Notes: generated from the letters alone by a model not told the origin. 53,363 nucleotides of DNA from Burkholderiales bacterium RIFCSPLOWO2_12_FULL_65_40 (GCA_001770955.1 MESL01000036.1:1-53363), one strand, 5' to 3'; counted from the first letter of the stretch, positions 30,196 to 40,382 are shown. Translations and numbers: made by a program.

Positions 30196-32901
30196 TTACT
30201 TGCGCAACAGAGCCTTCAGTGCATTTTGCAGCCGACGCCCACTGGCCGCATCACTGGCGCTGGCCAGCACGCGCGCGGTATCCTGGCCCCAGGTTTCGGC
30301 AGGGGCCGGATCGTTGCGGCGGGTGAGCAACTGAAGTTGCAGCATGCGCCGCTCCGACAGTTGTTCGGCAGGCGTGGGCACTTCTGCCGCCATTTCCAGG
30401 CGCAGCAAGGCCTGATTGGCATCCCCTGCGGGCGCACCCGCCAAAGCCTGCGTCCAGGCACTTCGCACGGCCGGCGAGACGCGGCCTCCCAGCTCCTGAG
30501 CCGAAGGTACCAGCGAAGCATCGCGCTTTTCCCATGCAGACAGCAACTGGGTCAGTGCTTCGCCATGGGCCTGTGCCGCCAGTTTTTTCAGCGCCAGCTG
30601 TGCATGTTCCAGCGCCTCGCGCTGTGCACGGAACGCTGCATCACCCAGACGGGGGCCACGGTCTTGCGGCATCGGACGGCTGTCGCCAAACCGGCCGCTG
30701 CCACGCATGTCGTCTCGCGGACCACGGGCATCCGGGCGCCCCGCGTCTCTCCCGGGCCGGGCATCGCGCCGCTCACCAAGACGACCCGTACGTCCGGGCG
30801 CCGCAGGAGCATCCTTCTTCATGCCCGGACGGTCATCGCCGCGCACAGCCACCACAGGGCGTGCCGCCGGACGGGGCGCCGGGGGCGGTACAGGCACATC
30901 GACCGCATCGCCTTCGGCCGCCTCGGCAGGCTCGGCCGCTGGTACCGCCGCAGGCGCGGCCTGTTCGGGACTGGCGCTTTCCTGCGCAGCAGCGGCCGCC
31001 TGAGCCTGCCCACGCAGCTCGGCCTCCAGGGCCTGCATGGCCGCACGGATCTGTTGCGCATCGCCACCCGCATTGGCGGCCTCGAGGGCCTTGGCGGCAT
31101 CGAGTACGGCTCGGTCGTGTGCGCTGGCCTGCGAGGCGCCGCGCTCACGCTCGGCGGTCTTGCGATTGAACGCTTCGTCGATCGGCTTACGGAAGGCATC
31201 CCAGAGCTTCTGCTCCTGGCGGCGATCGAGAGGAACCCCATGGGCTTCGGCCTGCCAGCGTTGCTGCAGGGCCTTGATGGCATCAATGCGCAGCATGGGC
31301 GCAGCACCCAGCACGCCCGCCTCCTCGATCATGGCCTGACGGCGTGCCAGGCTTTCGGCCTGGGCCTTTTCCAGGGGTTGAGAGGCCAGGGCCAATGCCT
31401 GCTTCCACAGGGGTTGCAGTTCGGCAAACACCTTCTCGCCCACATGACCGCTTTCGCGCCAGCGGTCACCAAACTGGTGCAGGGCACGGTTGATGGCTTT
31501 CCAGTCTCCCGAAGCCGCATGCTCCTGCGCCCAGGCCTTGACCTCCTCGATCAACGCCAGACGCTGCGCCTTGTGTTCAGCGGTTTCGGTGCGAATTTTT
31601 TCCAGCCACGCTTCCACCACCTTGTGGGCTGCGTTGCAAGCTTCATCAAATTTCTTCCACAAACCGTGGTTGGGTGCGCCGCCCTGGTCGGCCTGCTTCC
31701 ACTGGTCGCGCAACTGGCGCAGCGTTTCCTGCATCTTGCGGCCGCCCAACGCCTGGCCGTCAGGGCGCTTGAGCAGACCCTCGGCTTTGGCCAGCAGCTC
31801 TTCACGAACCTGGTCTGCGCTCCAGCGCTGCCAGCCTTCGAGTTCGCCCGCAGCCACCAAGGCAGTGTGCACACGTTGCTCCAGTGCAGCATCGATATGC
31901 CGCCCCTGCGTCTTGAGCACGGCACGCAGCGCTGCCGCAGCACCCGCACTGGCCTTGCCATGCCCTTCGGCCGTTTCCTGTTCCAGCTTGGCCAGCGCCT
32001 CGCTCACCACCAGGGATGCCTTGGCAACCACCTCGGGATCCACCTTGGCCCGGGGCGCACGCGCCGGGCGTTCCACAGCGGCCGTCTCGGCGGGCACGCC
32101 CCGCGCCAGACGCAATTCATCGGCCCACACCGGCACGGGTGGCAAGGCGGCCTGAGCATCTTCAGCCGCAGCCACTGCCAGTGCCACGGCAGACTGGAAC
32201 GCATCCCAGACCACCAGCAGCTGGACACGCGAGGCATCGAGCAGCGGCGGAAAACGCGCCTCCACACTGGGCCAGCTGGCATCCCCCGAAAGCGCCTGCG
32301 CCTGCTCCTGCCAATGCTGCACATCCGTCCGCAGCACCTCCTGCGCCGCCTGGGCATCCCGCCACGACTTGGTGGACAGGACTTCGATACGCTGAGCCAG
32401 CAGCACAGCGGCCTCGCGCTGAACCTGTACACGGTGCTGCAGATCTTCAATGACCTTGACGCGGTCGGCCAACTGCACCTTGAGCTGCGACAACGGCTCA
32501 CGCGACAGCGGAGCCCCTGCCTTGGCCGCATCGCGCTGCCAAGCCAGGGCATCAGCGATATTGAGCTTGGTGGCCGTCAGCAGCGCCTGCGCCTTCTCAG
32601 CCCATTCGGCAGCAATGGATTCCTGGTTCTTGGCGCGCCGGATTTCATCGAGGCGTTCGCGCACGGCGCGTGCAGCGCCCTTGTCGCGGCTGCTGAGCTC
32701 CTTGAATACTTCCTGCAACTGCTCGTGCGCCGGCTGAGTGGCCAGCCATTCGCGGATGCGTGCAGCACGCTCACCCGACGTTGCAGCCGAGAAGGCACCT
32801 CCCGTCAGTCCATCCAGCGGATGGGCATCGGGGGCTTTGGCCGGAGCCGGTGTGGTTTCGGGAGCGTCAGACATTTTGTTGCGGGAAAAAATTGGAAACA
32901 T
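30196..32901 (-). CDS. DUF349 repeat protein
   Basis: 901 residues, acidic and highly helical. Several DUF349-like units are visible (for example LRQLRDQWKQADQ, WKKFDEACNAAHKVVEAWLEKI, LHQFGDRWRESGHVGEKVF), each with a central Trp, and they alternate with Ala/Gln-rich coiled coil. A Pro/Arg-rich low-complexity linker lies near residues 660-760. Homologues are widespread in Burkholderiales without known function; the domain is thought to bind RNA or ribosomes in some species, which is not established here. ATG 32901 is used; ATG 32874 is also possible, and neither has a strong RBS. Confidence 0.8.
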   Translation of the reverse strand: MFPIFSRNKMSDAPETTPAPAKAPDAHPLDGLTGGAFSAATSGERAARIREWLATQPAHEQLQEVFKELSSRDKGAARAVRERLDEIRRAKNQESIAAEWAEKAQALLTATKLNIADALAWQRDAAKAGAPLSREPLSQLKVQLADRVKVIEDLQHRVQVQREAAVLLAQRIEVLSTKSWRDAQAAQEVLRTDVQHWQEQAQALSGDASWPSVEARFPPLLDASRVQLLVVWDAFQSAVALAVAAAEDAQAALPPVPVWADELRLARGVPAETAAVERPARAPRAKVDPEVVAKASLVVSEALAKLEQETAEGHGKASAGAAAALRAVLKTQGRHIDAALEQRVHTALVAAGELEGWQRWSADQVREELLAKAEGLLKRPDGQALGGRKMQETLRQLRDQWKQADQGGAPNHGLWKKFDEACNAAHKVVEAWLEKIRTETAEHKAQRLALIEEVKAWAQEHAASGDWKAINRALHQFGDRWRESGHVGEKVFAELQPLWKQALALASQPLEKAQAESLARRQAMIEEAGVLGAAPMLRIDAIKALQQRWQAEAHGVPLDRRQEQKLWDAFRKPIDEAFNRKTAERERGASQASAHDRAVLDAAKALEAANAGGDAQQIRAAMQALEAELRGQAQAAAAAQESASPEQAAPAAVPAAEPAEAAEGDAVDVPVPPPAPRPAARPVVAVRGDDRPGMKKDAPAAPGRTGRLGERRDARPGRDAGRPDARGPRDDMRGSGRFGDSRPMPQDRGPRLGDAAFRAQREALEHAQLALKKLAAQAHGEALTQLLSAWEKRDASLVPSAQELGGRVSPAVRSAWTQALAGAPAGDANQALLRLEMAAEVPTPAEQLSERRMLQLQLLTRRNDPAPAETWGQDTARVLASASDAASGRRLQNALKALLRK

Positions 32902-33030
32902 GACTCTACGGGAACAGTCCCCCGAACCAGGGCCGGGAAACGCAGGAATGGCGCACCGCCGGCGGGCAGAGACCCGCAGCAGGCGAAAGCGCTATTTTCA
33001 CCGGGATTTGACCCGCGTCCCTAACGCAGG

Positions 33031-36000
33031 TCAACGGGTGGCCAGTGTCAGCTCGGCATGCGGCTTCCAGGAGGCCTCCGGCGGAACCACCCGGGCGGCT
33101 CCGAGAAAGAGCCGATCGGCCGGGAGCTGGCGCGACGCCAGGTAGTCGCGCACGGCCACGCCACGGGCCAGCGCCAGTTCGCGCATGGACGCCTCGGACA
33201 CCGGAATGCTGGCCAGCAGCAGCGCCTCCATCTCGCTAGGGGGCAAGTCCTTGGCAATCCCCACCAGGTTGCGCGGCTTGGGCGTATCGGATCGGCGGTA
33301 CACCTCCTTGAGCAAGGCCGGATATTCCTCGGCGGTGATGGTTTTCACCTCGTCTGCTGGCTGCCCCGCGCGCAGCGCGGCACGGCGCTTTTGTGCCAGC
33401 AGGGACTGCTGCAGCTGGGCGCGCTTCCAGGCATCGCGCTCGGCTTCGAGGTTGGCCGCTCCCGCCACGGTCATCTTGAGGGCAGGCCGGTCTGTCAGCG
33501 CCTGCACAACCTTGTCCAGTCCCTGGCGCGCGCCTTCATCCAGCACGGCACTGCCCGCAGCAAAAGACACGGAGCCCAGCTCGTCCCCGCCGCCTAACGC
33601 GCCTGCCAGCAAGGAAAACGGCGCAGTCACCGCCTTCATGATGAGGTTGCCGATGATCCGGAAGATCACCGAGCCCAGACGGAACTCCGGATCGTTGAGC
33701 GAACCGCTGATGGGCAGGTCCACGTCGATGACACCGTTGCGGTCAGCCAGCAACGCCACCGCCAGCCTCACCGGCAGGCTGGCGGGCGCCCCTTGCACAG
33801 GATCACCGAAAGTGAGCTGGTTGAGTACCAGTTTGTTGCTGGCCGTGAGCTGCCCGTCGGGCAGCACCCGGTAGTTCACGTCCATGCTGAGCTTGCCACG
33901 CTCCACCCCATGGCCGGCATACCGGATGGTGTAGGGCGAGAGCGGCGGCAACTCCAGATCACGCATGCGGCCCTGAATATCCATTGCGAGTGGCTTGGCC
34001 AGCGGATTGAGCTTGCCTGTGATCTCCAGCGACGCCGTTCCTTCAACCCGGCCCCGCAATTCCAGGTCGGCCATTTCGGGGGCAGCGCCCGTCGATGCCG
34101 GCACCGAAGAGAATGCACTGATCCGCCCCGTGAGCTCGCTCAGGTCGGCCGAATAATTGGGCTGAACGAAATAATCGGTGAAGTGGACACGCCCCCCCGT
34201 GAGCGACACCGGGCCGAAGCGGATGACCGGAGCCAGCGCCGCGTCCTGCGCCCCACCCGGCGCAGGCGCTGAAGCAGCCACAACCGGCGGCATGGCAGGC
34301 ACAGCGGCTGGCGCAGCCGCGGTCCTCTTGAGCATGTCCTGCAGATTGATACGCCCGTCGGCCTGCACGATGATGCGGGCGAAGAAATCGCTGAGTGCTG
34401 TTTCACGGACATCCACCACGGCGGGTTGGCCCGGAACCAGGGAGACATCGAGACCACGCAGACTCAGCGATTTCCAGTTCAGCAACTCCTCACCCCGGCG
34501 CCGCATGCGGGGTGCATCGGCCCTGGCACCGTCCTCAACCTGCTCCACGGGCGCCATGCGCACGCGGACATCGTCCAGCGCCGCGTCGCCCTGCACGCCC
34601 AGCCGTGGCCCTGCAGGGGTATCGGCATACTGCACCTGCCCCCTGAAACTTCCGTCAACCCGGCGAATGTCCACCCGCAGGGCATTGGCAACGTAGGGCT
34701 CGAACGGATGCAAAGGCAACTGGGCGGCCGTCATCTTGCCCTGGGCCTGCAAGGGCGACAGGCCCAGCGTGCCTTCATAGTCCAGCCGCCCCGGATCGGC
34801 ACGGCCCACCCCCATACGCGCTGACAGGCTGACAGCAGAGGGCTTGGCCGACGCCGCCAGCGGAGCAAAGTCCTGCAGCCGCAGCCGCAGGCCCGTCACG
34901 GTGAATGCCACGGGCTCGGCCGTCAGGGCATCCCGGAAGGCCGCTGCCCCTCCATCCATCTCGACATTCGCCATGTGCACCGACCATGGTGCAGCGCCCG
35001 ACTGGGTGGCATGTCCGGCGACCTCCGGGTGAGACACCTGCCAGCGCTCAAACATCCAGCGGCCATCTGCTGAGCGATCCACCAGCGCACGCGGCTGGGT
35101 CAGGGAGATCCGGCCCACGCGCACGCTGCGCTGCACCAGATCCATGCGGGCATCTTCCACACGCAGATGCTTGATCTCGGCCAGGGACTGCTTGCCCCGC
35201 ATGGCAACGGTGGCAGGTGCACTCTCGGTGCAACCGGAGAGGTTGGTGCAGGACAGCGTCACGTTGTCGAGCCCCAGACCCGCCACCTGTGCCATCAGCG
35301 CCGGACCATTCCAGGCCAGGCCGGCATCCACCGCCAGCACCCCACCCAGCTGGGGCGTGATCCATTGCGCCAGGTACGGCGCAGCCAGCTCCAGCGGCAG
35401 GGAACGCACGGAAACCGCTACCTTTCCCAGACGATCGGTGCCGTCGCCTTTAAATGCCAGCTCCGCCGCCTGCGTGCCCGCATCCTCTCCGACCCACTGC
35501 AAACTACCGCCAAAGCGCATCGGATGAGCGAAAGGCAGGGACAACGCCGAGGACTCCAACACGATATCGCGCAGATTCACCCTCGCCTTGCCCGGCACGC
35601 CATCGTCCTGCCAGGACAGCTGACCGCCACGCAGTGCCACATGCCCCACCTCCACGTTCCAGCCAGGGTCCTGCTTGCTGGCGACGGGCACCGGGGCCTT
35701 GGCGCCATTTCTTTCCAGGTTGAAGTGGCCCGCACCATCGCGCCGCAGTACCAGACGAGGGGCATCCAGCCGGACGGCCTCGATTCGCAGAAGTCGCTTG
35801 AACGGCTGCAGCTCGGCCAGCCGCACCTCCAGCGCATCGAAGGACAGCAACTCCTGCTGCGCGGCGTCACGGACACGGACATCACGCGCCCGTAGCACCC
35901 CGCTGAGCTGTACCGCCGGGGCCGGTTTTTGCTCGAACGACAGTCGCAAATCTGCATCCACCATGCCGGCATCCAGGCGCATGGGCAGACTGGCGGGCAA

Positions 36001-36726
36001 GTATTCCCGGTAAGGTGAAAGGTCAAAATCCTTCAGTCGGATGCTGGCATCGGTATGCAAGCTCTCTGTGAAGGGGGCCGCCTCAGCAGTAGAGTCGAAC
36101 GCGCTGCCATTGAGTTGAAACGCCAGCCGCGGTACAACTTTGACTTGGCGCTGCGCCCCCAGATTGCCAATGAATGGCAAGGTGAACCGCAGGTCGCGCA
36201 CCTCATGCGTTCGGCCCACGGTCCGATCCACGAAATCAACCGCCCCACCCTGCACGACGATGTTGTAGAGCACAAAACCCACTGGGGCCGCTTGCGGATC
36301 ACCGGGCTGCGAAAGGCGCTCCATGATGTCATCGACATCGGTCTGCCCGGGCACCACCTGGGTGATGCGCAACACCGGTGCATCCACCTCCAGGGCATCA
36401 ACCACTGGCGCCATGCGCAGCAGGGACTGCAACTCGGCATCTATATAGATACGCCGCATCCGCAGCAGGGCATCTTTGCCCTCGAGATCCGCAACAGCCA
36501 CATCGTGCAGGCTAAGTTCCAGCGACCAGGGAAGAAACTGCACCTGGCCGATGGTGACCTTGCGCCCGAGGGCCTCCGTAGCGAGTTTTTCACCCTGGCT
36601 GCGCAAGATGGGCGGCACTGCCAGCCAGCCCAGCAACCAGAGCAGCACGACGGCGGCAACCGCCAGAGCCAGTCGCATGGGCCACCGGGATTGCTTGAAA
36701 GAAGACACAAAAGAAGGAAGATTCAT
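33031..36726 (-). CDS. DUF748/AsmA-like large envelope protein
   Basis: 1231 residues from ATG 36726. A single N-terminal membrane helix (LALAVAAVVLLWLLGWLAVP) is followed by an enormous beta-rich periplasmic part: IGQVQFLPWSLELSLHDV is the AsmA-like start, and DUF748 blocks recur in the second half. Near the C-terminus VSFAAGSAVLDEGARQGLDK resembles the start of an OmpA-like fold. The family is related to AsmA/YhdP/TamB bridges proposed to move phospholipids between membranes, so a role in outer-membrane homeostasis is likely but inferred. A longer frame extends upstream to 37023 but crosses a structured non-coding region. Confidence 0.85.
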   Translation of the reverse strand: MNLPSFVSSFKQSRWPMRLALAVAAVVLLWLLGWLAVPPILRSQGEKLATEALGRKVTIGQVQFLPWSLELSLHDVAVADLEGKDALLRMRRIYIDAELQSLLRMAPVVDALEVDAPVLRITQVVPGQTDVDDIMERLSQPGDPQAAPVGFVLYNIVVQGGAVDFVDRTVGRTHEVRDLRFTLPFIGNLGAQRQVKVVPRLAFQLNGSAFDSTAEAAPFTESLHTDASIRLKDFDLSPYREYLPASLPMRLDAGMVDADLRLSFEQKPAPAVQLSGVLRARDVRVRDAAQQELLSFDALEVRLAELQPFKRLLRIEAVRLDAPRLVLRRDGAGHFNLERNGAKAPVPVASKQDPGWNVEVGHVALRGGQLSWQDDGVPGKARVNLRDIVLESSALSLPFAHPMRFGGSLQWVGEDAGTQAAELAFKGDGTDRLGKVAVSVRSLPLELAAPYLAQWITPQLGGVLAVDAGLAWNGPALMAQVAGLGLDNVTLSCTNLSGCTESAPATVAMRGKQSLAEIKHLRVEDARMDLVQRSVRVGRISLTQPRALVDRSADGRWMFERWQVSHPEVAGHATQSGAAPWSVHMANVEMDGGAAAFRDALTAEPVAFTVTGLRLRLQDFAPLAASAKPSAVSLSARMGVGRADPGRLDYEGTLGLSPLQAQGKMTAAQLPLHPFEPYVANALRVDIRRVDGSFRGQVQYADTPAGPRLGVQGDAALDDVRVRMAPVEQVEDGARADAPRMRRRGEELLNWKSLSLRGLDVSLVPGQPAVVDVRETALSDFFARIIVQADGRINLQDMLKRTAAAPAAVPAMPPVVAASAPAPGGAQDAALAPVIRFGPVSLTGGRVHFTDYFVQPNYSADLSELTGRISAFSSVPASTGAAPEMADLELRGRVEGTASLEITGKLNPLAKPLAMDIQGRMRDLELPPLSPYTIRYAGHGVERGKLSMDVNYRVLPDGQLTASNKLVLNQLTFGDPVQGAPASLPVRLAVALLADRNGVIDVDLPISGSLNDPEFRLGSVIFRIIGNLIMKAVTAPFSLLAGALGGGDELGSVSFAAGSAVLDEGARQGLDKVVQALTDRPALKMTVAGAANLEAERDAWKRAQLQQSLLAQKRRAALRAGQPADEVKTITAEEYPALLKEVYRRSDTPKPRNLVGIAKDLPPSEMEALLLASIPVSEASMRELALARGVAVRDYLASRQLPADRLFLGAARVVPPEASWKPHAELTLATR

Positions 36727-36799
36727 GGCCGATGGCCGCAGAGGGGCCGTGCGTGCGACTCCCTCCATTGGACCAGAGTCCAAAGCAGGGTGCGCAACG

Positions 36800-37060
36800 G
36801 TCTGAAACAAGAAAGCCCGGTGGAGCGGCACAGTGCTGCCCCACCGGGCTTGACGGCTGACACAACGGTCTTTGCCATCGGTTCGCAGCGCGGAGAAGAA
36901 CGTCCGGCGTGCGAGGGAGCAAGGTATTGCCCCCAGGGGGTTGCCTTGGAAGCTCCGCGCTGAACCTGTCTTCGCACTGCATGCTGGGACAGTCGGCCTT
37001 GCTTCGTCCGGCGATGCCTTCAATCTAGAGGCAAAGTCACCTTAACAAAGAAACTCCGGA
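36800..37060 (-). ncRNA. Candidate structured RNA/leader upstream of DUF748 gene
   Basis: On the minus strand there are paired arms CAGCGCGGAG (about 36953-36962) and CTCCGCGCTG (about 36886-36895), a nested stem GGAGC..AAGG with CCTT..GCTCC, a further stem AGCAAGG/CCTTGCT, and finally an 18-bp hairpin (AAGCCCGGTGG 36813-36823 with CCACCGGGCTT 36841-36851) followed on the minus strand by TTTCTTGTTTC. This is terminator-like. A modest minus promoter TTGTGC-N17-TAAGGT lies near 37040-37070. It could be a small RNA ending before the DUF748 gene, or a leader attenuator. I could not match it confidently to 6S, SRP, RNase P or tmRNA. Confidence 0.45.
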
Positions 37061-37447
37061 TGCACAAATGAACCCGTCAATCGGCGGTGGCACAGCGATT
37101 GAAATTGGGCAAGCCTCCCCAGACCGGACAGGCGCTCACCCGGGTCTTTTCCCCATGAAAGCATCCAAAAACTGTGATTTTTCACACATTTATAAAAACT
37201 TATTAATCTATTAAATAGTTTTGTTAGTATTGACTTGGCATTTGATACCCTCCTAGAATCCGCCAGCTTCTCGAAAGCTAGTACAAACCCCAACCCGCTG
37301 CCGTTACCGGCTAAGTCAATTCAGTGTTCGCAGGTGCTACACGCCAGGCACGAATTTGATGGCGTACCAATCCAGGCGTGACATCCCGGCCCCCTTGTGC
37401 ACCTCACGGTGCCGCAAGGGCTCGGATCCGCCGCAGAAAGGAAAGCT
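37061..37447. other. AT-rich intergenic region upstream of transglycosylase
   Basis: No gene is visible. The segment 37170-37230 is very AT-rich (likely an UP-like element), and a sigma-70 promoter follows at 37230-37259. The remaining 190 bp before the ATG at 37448 would be a long leader without obvious strong hairpins. Confidence 0.5.
37230..37259 (+). promoter_or_regulatory. Sigma-70 promoter upstream of lytic transglycosylase
   Basis: TTGACT (37230-37235) and TAGAAT (37254-37259) are spaced 18 bp and preceded by an A/T tract. Predicted transcription start is near 37266. Confidence 0.7.
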
Positions 37448-38320
37448 ATGACAGCGACAGGAAAAATGGTCTCCGCAGCGCGCACATTTGCCGCCGATGT
37501 GACCGAAGGTTTTCTGGAGATCACCCACAACAGCTTCGCCCTCCTGGGTCTGGCTGTGGCCTTCGTGGCCATTGCACTCACGGCGCGCCCCGATCTGCGC
37601 CAGGCCGGCGAGGCCCAGCTGATGGACTGGCTGCAAGCCCGCCAGGTCGCTCTGCTGGGGCCTCTGGAAGAGCCTCTGGAGCCCAGCGACCGCACCCTGG
37701 CCGTCAATCCCCGGGAACTCCCGCAGGAACAAGCCCGCGTGGCCTTCTGGCTGAGCAAGAAATACCGCGTAGCGCCCGAGCCTCTCGGTCTGCTGGTGGC
37801 GGAAGCCTACGAGTTGGGCACACGCACCAAACTGGACCCCACACTGATCCTGGCCATCATTGCCATCGAATCGGGGTTCAATCCCTTTGCCCAAAGCCCG
37901 GTGGGCGCCCAAGGGCTGATGCAGGTGATGACGCGCATCCACTCCGACAAGTACGAAACCGTAGGCGGCCAACTCGCTGCTTTTGATCCGGTGACCAATG
38001 TGCGGGTGGGTGTGAAGGTACTGCAGGAGTGCATTGCCCGCGCTGGATCCCTGGAAGGCGGCCTGCGCTTTTACGTGGGTGCAGCCAACATGCCGGACGA
38101 TGGCGGTTATGCCGCCAAGGTGCTGGCAGAACATTTCCGGTTGAGCCAGGTCGCCAGCGGCCGCCCCATGCCCACCACACCCATCGCTCCCCCTGCGGCT
38201 GCGCAGACGCTCACCAGCCAGGCACCGGTCCAGGCCATTCCCGCTGCAGCCCCGGCGCCTGCGGCCAGCGATGCGGTTTCCAGCGAGAAGGTGGCTTTGC
38301 TGTCCACCTCCAATCTCTGA
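37448..38320 (+). CDS. Membrane-anchored SLT-type lytic transglycosylase
   Basis: 290 residues from ATG 37448 (RBS GAAAG). A hydrophobic anchor (FALLGLAVAFVAIALTA) is near residue 30. The SLT/goose lysozyme-like domain covers about residues 125-230, with catalytic Glu141 in IIAIESGFNPFAQSPVGAQGLMQVM. The C-terminus is a Pro/Ala-rich disordered tail. It should cleave the MurNAc-GlcNAc bond of peptidoglycan on the periplasmic side. Assignment to a named Mlt family is not possible. Confidence 0.87.
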   Translation: MTATGKMVSAARTFAADVTEGFLEITHNSFALLGLAVAFVAIALTARPDLRQAGEAQLMDWLQARQVALLGPLEEPLEPSDRTLAVNPRELPQEQARVAFWLSKKYRVAPEPLGLLVAEAYELGTRTKLDPTLILAIIAIESGFNPFAQSPVGAQGLMQVMTRIHSDKYETVGGQLAAFDPVTNVRVGVKVLQECIARAGSLEGGLRFYVGAANMPDDGGYAAKVLAEHFRLSQVASGRPMPTTPIAPPAAAQTLTSQAPVQAIPAAAPAPAASDAVSSEKVALLSTSNL

Positions 38321-38389
38321 CGCCCTGCCCGAGAGCGGACGCACCCGGGGACGAAACAGCAGGCCTGTAGCGGCTCAGTTACACTAGCC

Positions 38390-38533
38390 GGGTACGCAAC
38401 TGGCGATAGGCGCGGGCTCCCACGGGGCCTGCCGCTGACGTGGAAACCTGCAGGGGCCCGCCCCCTGTGAACCACCGGGGAGCGTACCGCTCAATGCCCC
38501 AGGGCTCGCAGCGTTCCGCCGTTCGCCTGGGCA
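38390..38533 (+). promoter_or_regulatory. ZTP (pfl) riboswitch upstream of glyA
   Basis: The core matches the pfl/ZTP motif: GGGTACGCAACTGGCGA at 38390-38406, ACCACCGGGGAGCGTACC at 38471-38488, and CCGCC..CGCCTGGGCA ending at 38533. GGTACGC (38391-38397) pairs with GCGTACC (38482-38488) as P1. The peripheral P2 arm is extended by about 60 nt of GC-rich sequence. A hairpin CCCTTG/CAAGGG (38535-38549) without T-tract follows, so control is probably at translation. ZTP signals shortage of 10-formyl-tetrahydrofolate, which suits the folate enzyme GlyA. Confidence 0.9.
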
Positions 38534-38574
38534 GCCCTTGATTCAAGGGACACAAGTTCATAGGACTGCCAATC

Positions 38575-39819
38575 ATGTACGACCGCAATATTCTTGTCGA
38601 ACAAACCGACCCCGAACTCTTTGCTGCCATCCAGGCTGAAAACGCCCGGCAAGAGCACCACATCGAGCTGATCGCCAGCGAGAACTACGCCTCGCCCGCC
38701 GTCATGTGGGCCCAGGGCACGCAGCTGACCAACAAGTACGCCGAAGGCTATCCCGGCAAGCGTTATTACGGTGGCTGCGAGCATGTGGATGTGGCCGAAC
38801 AACTGGCCATCGACCGCGTCAAGCAGATCTTCGGAGCCGAAGCGGCCAACGTGCAGCCGCACTGCGGCGCATCCGCCAACGAGGCCGTGTTCCTGGCCTT
38901 CCTCAAGCCCGGCGACACCATCATGGGCATGAGCCTGGCAGAAGGCGGTCACCTGACCCACGGCATGCCACTGAACATGTCCGGCAAGTGGTTCAACGTC
39001 ATCTCCTATGGACTCAACGCCCAGGAAGCCATTGACTACGACGCGATGGAAGCCAAGGCACGGGAGCACAAGCCCAAACTCATCATTGCCGGTGCTTCTG
39101 CCTACAGCCTGCACATCGATTTCGAGCGCTTTGCGAAGATCGCCAAGGAAATTGGCGCCATCTTCATGGTGGACATGGCCCACTACGCCGGCCTGATTGC
39201 CGCCGGCGTGTACCCCAACCCCGTGCCCCACGCCGACGTGGTCACTTCCACCACCCACAAGAGCCTGCGCGGCCCGCGCGGCGGCATCATCCTGATGAAG
39301 GCCCAGCACGAGAAGGCCATCAACAGCGCCATCTTCCCCGGCCTGCAGGGCGGCCCGCTGATGCACGTCATCGCGGCCAAGGCCGTGGCCTTCAAGGAAG
39401 CGCTGCAGCCCGAGTTCAAGACCTACCAGGAACAGGTGGCCAAGAACGCCAAGGTGGTGGCCGAGACGCTGACCGCACGCGGCCTGCGCATCGTGAGCGG
39501 CGGCACGCAAAGCCACGTGATGCTGGTCGATCTTCGCGCCAAGGGCATCACCGGCAAGGAAGCCGAGGCCGTGCTGGGCCAGGCCCACATGACCATCAAC
39601 AAGAACGCGATCCCCAACGACCCGGAAAAGCCGATGGTGACCAGCGGCGTGCGCATTGGCACCCCCGCCATGACCACGCGCGGCTTCAAGGAAGAGGAAG
39701 CGCGCATCACCGCCAACCTGATCGCCGACGTGCTGGACAACCCGCGCGATGAAGCCAACATCGCCGCCGTGCGTGCCAAGGTCAATGCGCTGACGGCGCG
39801 TTTTCCGGTCTACCGCTGA
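38575..39819 (+). CDS. glyA: Serine hydroxymethyltransferase
   Basis: 414 residues, full length. The PLP lysine is Lys229 in [13 protein letters not shown]. Other signatures are [16 protein letters not shown] and [18 protein letters not shown]. It interconverts serine and glycine with tetrahydrofolate, making 5,10-methylene-THF for one-carbon metabolism. It is controlled by the ZTP riboswitch directly upstream and is followed 67 bp later by nrdR, a conserved pairing in betaproteobacteria. Confidence 0.98.
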   Translation: MYDRNILVEQTDPELFAAIQAENARQEHHIELIASENYASPAVMWAQGTQLTNKYAEGYPGKRYYGGCEHVDVAEQLAIDRVKQIFGAEAANVQPHCGASANEAVFLAFLKPGDTIMGMSLAEGGHLTHGMPLNMSGKWFNVISYGLNAQEAIDYDAMEAKAREHKPKLIIAGASAYSLHIDFERFAKIAKEIGAIFMVDMAHYAGLIAAGVYPNPVPHADVVTSTTHKSLRGPRGGIILMKAQHEKAINSAIFPGLQGGPLMHVIAAKAVAFKEALQPEFKTYQEQVAKNAKVVAETLTARGLRIVSGGTQSHVMLVDLRAKGITGKEAEAVLGQAHMTINKNAIPNDPEKPMVTSGVRIGTPAMTTRGFKEEEARITANLIADVLDNPRDEANIAAVRAKVNALTARFPVYR

Positions 39820-39886
39820 TCTCCGCCGCCGCACACGCCCCTGCGCGTGTGCCGGCGCAAGACAGACCCCGCCCCGGAACACCCCG

Positions 39887-40336
39887 ATGAAATGCCCTTT
39901 CTGCAGCCACCATGAAACCCAGGTGGTTGAAACCCGGGTGTCCGAGGACGGAGATTTCATTCGCCGCCGGCGGCGCTGCTCCACCTGCGAGAAGCGGTTC
40001 ACCACCTACGAGCGGCCGGAAGTCAGCTTCCCCGTCGTGGTGAAAAAGGACGGCCGCCGCACCGAGTACGCGCGCCCCAAGCTCATGGGCTCGTTCAACA
40101 TCGCGCTGCGCAAACGTCCGGTAAGCACCGCTCAGGTCGATTCGGCCATCGAGCGCATCGAGGAAATGCTGCTCAATCTGGGCCAGCGCGAGATTCCTTC
40201 CAGCCGCATCGGCGAGCTGGTCATGCGCGAACTCAAGAAGCTCGACAAAGTGGCCTACATCCGCTATGCCAGCGTGTACCGCAGCTTCGAAGACATCGAC
40301 GAGTTCAAGACCCTGGTGGACGAAGTCCGGCAGTAA
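39887..40336 (+). CDS. nrdR: Transcriptional repressor NrdR
   Basis: 149 residues. An N-terminal zinc ribbon ([15 protein letters not shown] ... [15 protein letters not shown]) and a central ATP-cone ([24 protein letters not shown]) are complete. It binds dATP/ATP and represses ribonucleotide reductase genes at NrdR boxes, which are not in this window. The ending [18 protein letters not shown] is typical. Confidence 0.97.
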   Translation: MKCPFCSHHETQVVETRVSEDGDFIRRRRRCSTCEKRFTTYERPEVSFPVVVKKDGRRTEYARPKLMGSFNIALRKRPVSTAQVDSAIERIEEMLLNLGQREIPSSRIGELVMRELKKLDKVAYIRYASVYRSFEDIDEFKTLVDEVRQ

Positions 40337-40382
40337 TCGGCAAAAGGCGCAGGCCGTCAGCCTTCCCTCAGCATGCAGCGCT

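Noticed and set aside
30025..33024. A 999-codon + strand open frame across the DUF349 gene
   Set aside because: The DUF349 protein on the minus strand has recognisable repeats; the + strand translation has no domain and crosses an aldolase end.
36727..37023. N-terminal extension of the DUF748 protein to 37023
   Set aside because: The extension is rich in Arg, Cys and Pro, lacks conservation signs and coincides with the structured RNA region; ATG 36726 directly precedes the membrane anchor.
36800..37060. Naming the structured region as 6S RNA
   Set aside because: The overall hairpin layout is reminiscent, but I could not confirm the conserved 6S central bubble and flanking bases by eye.
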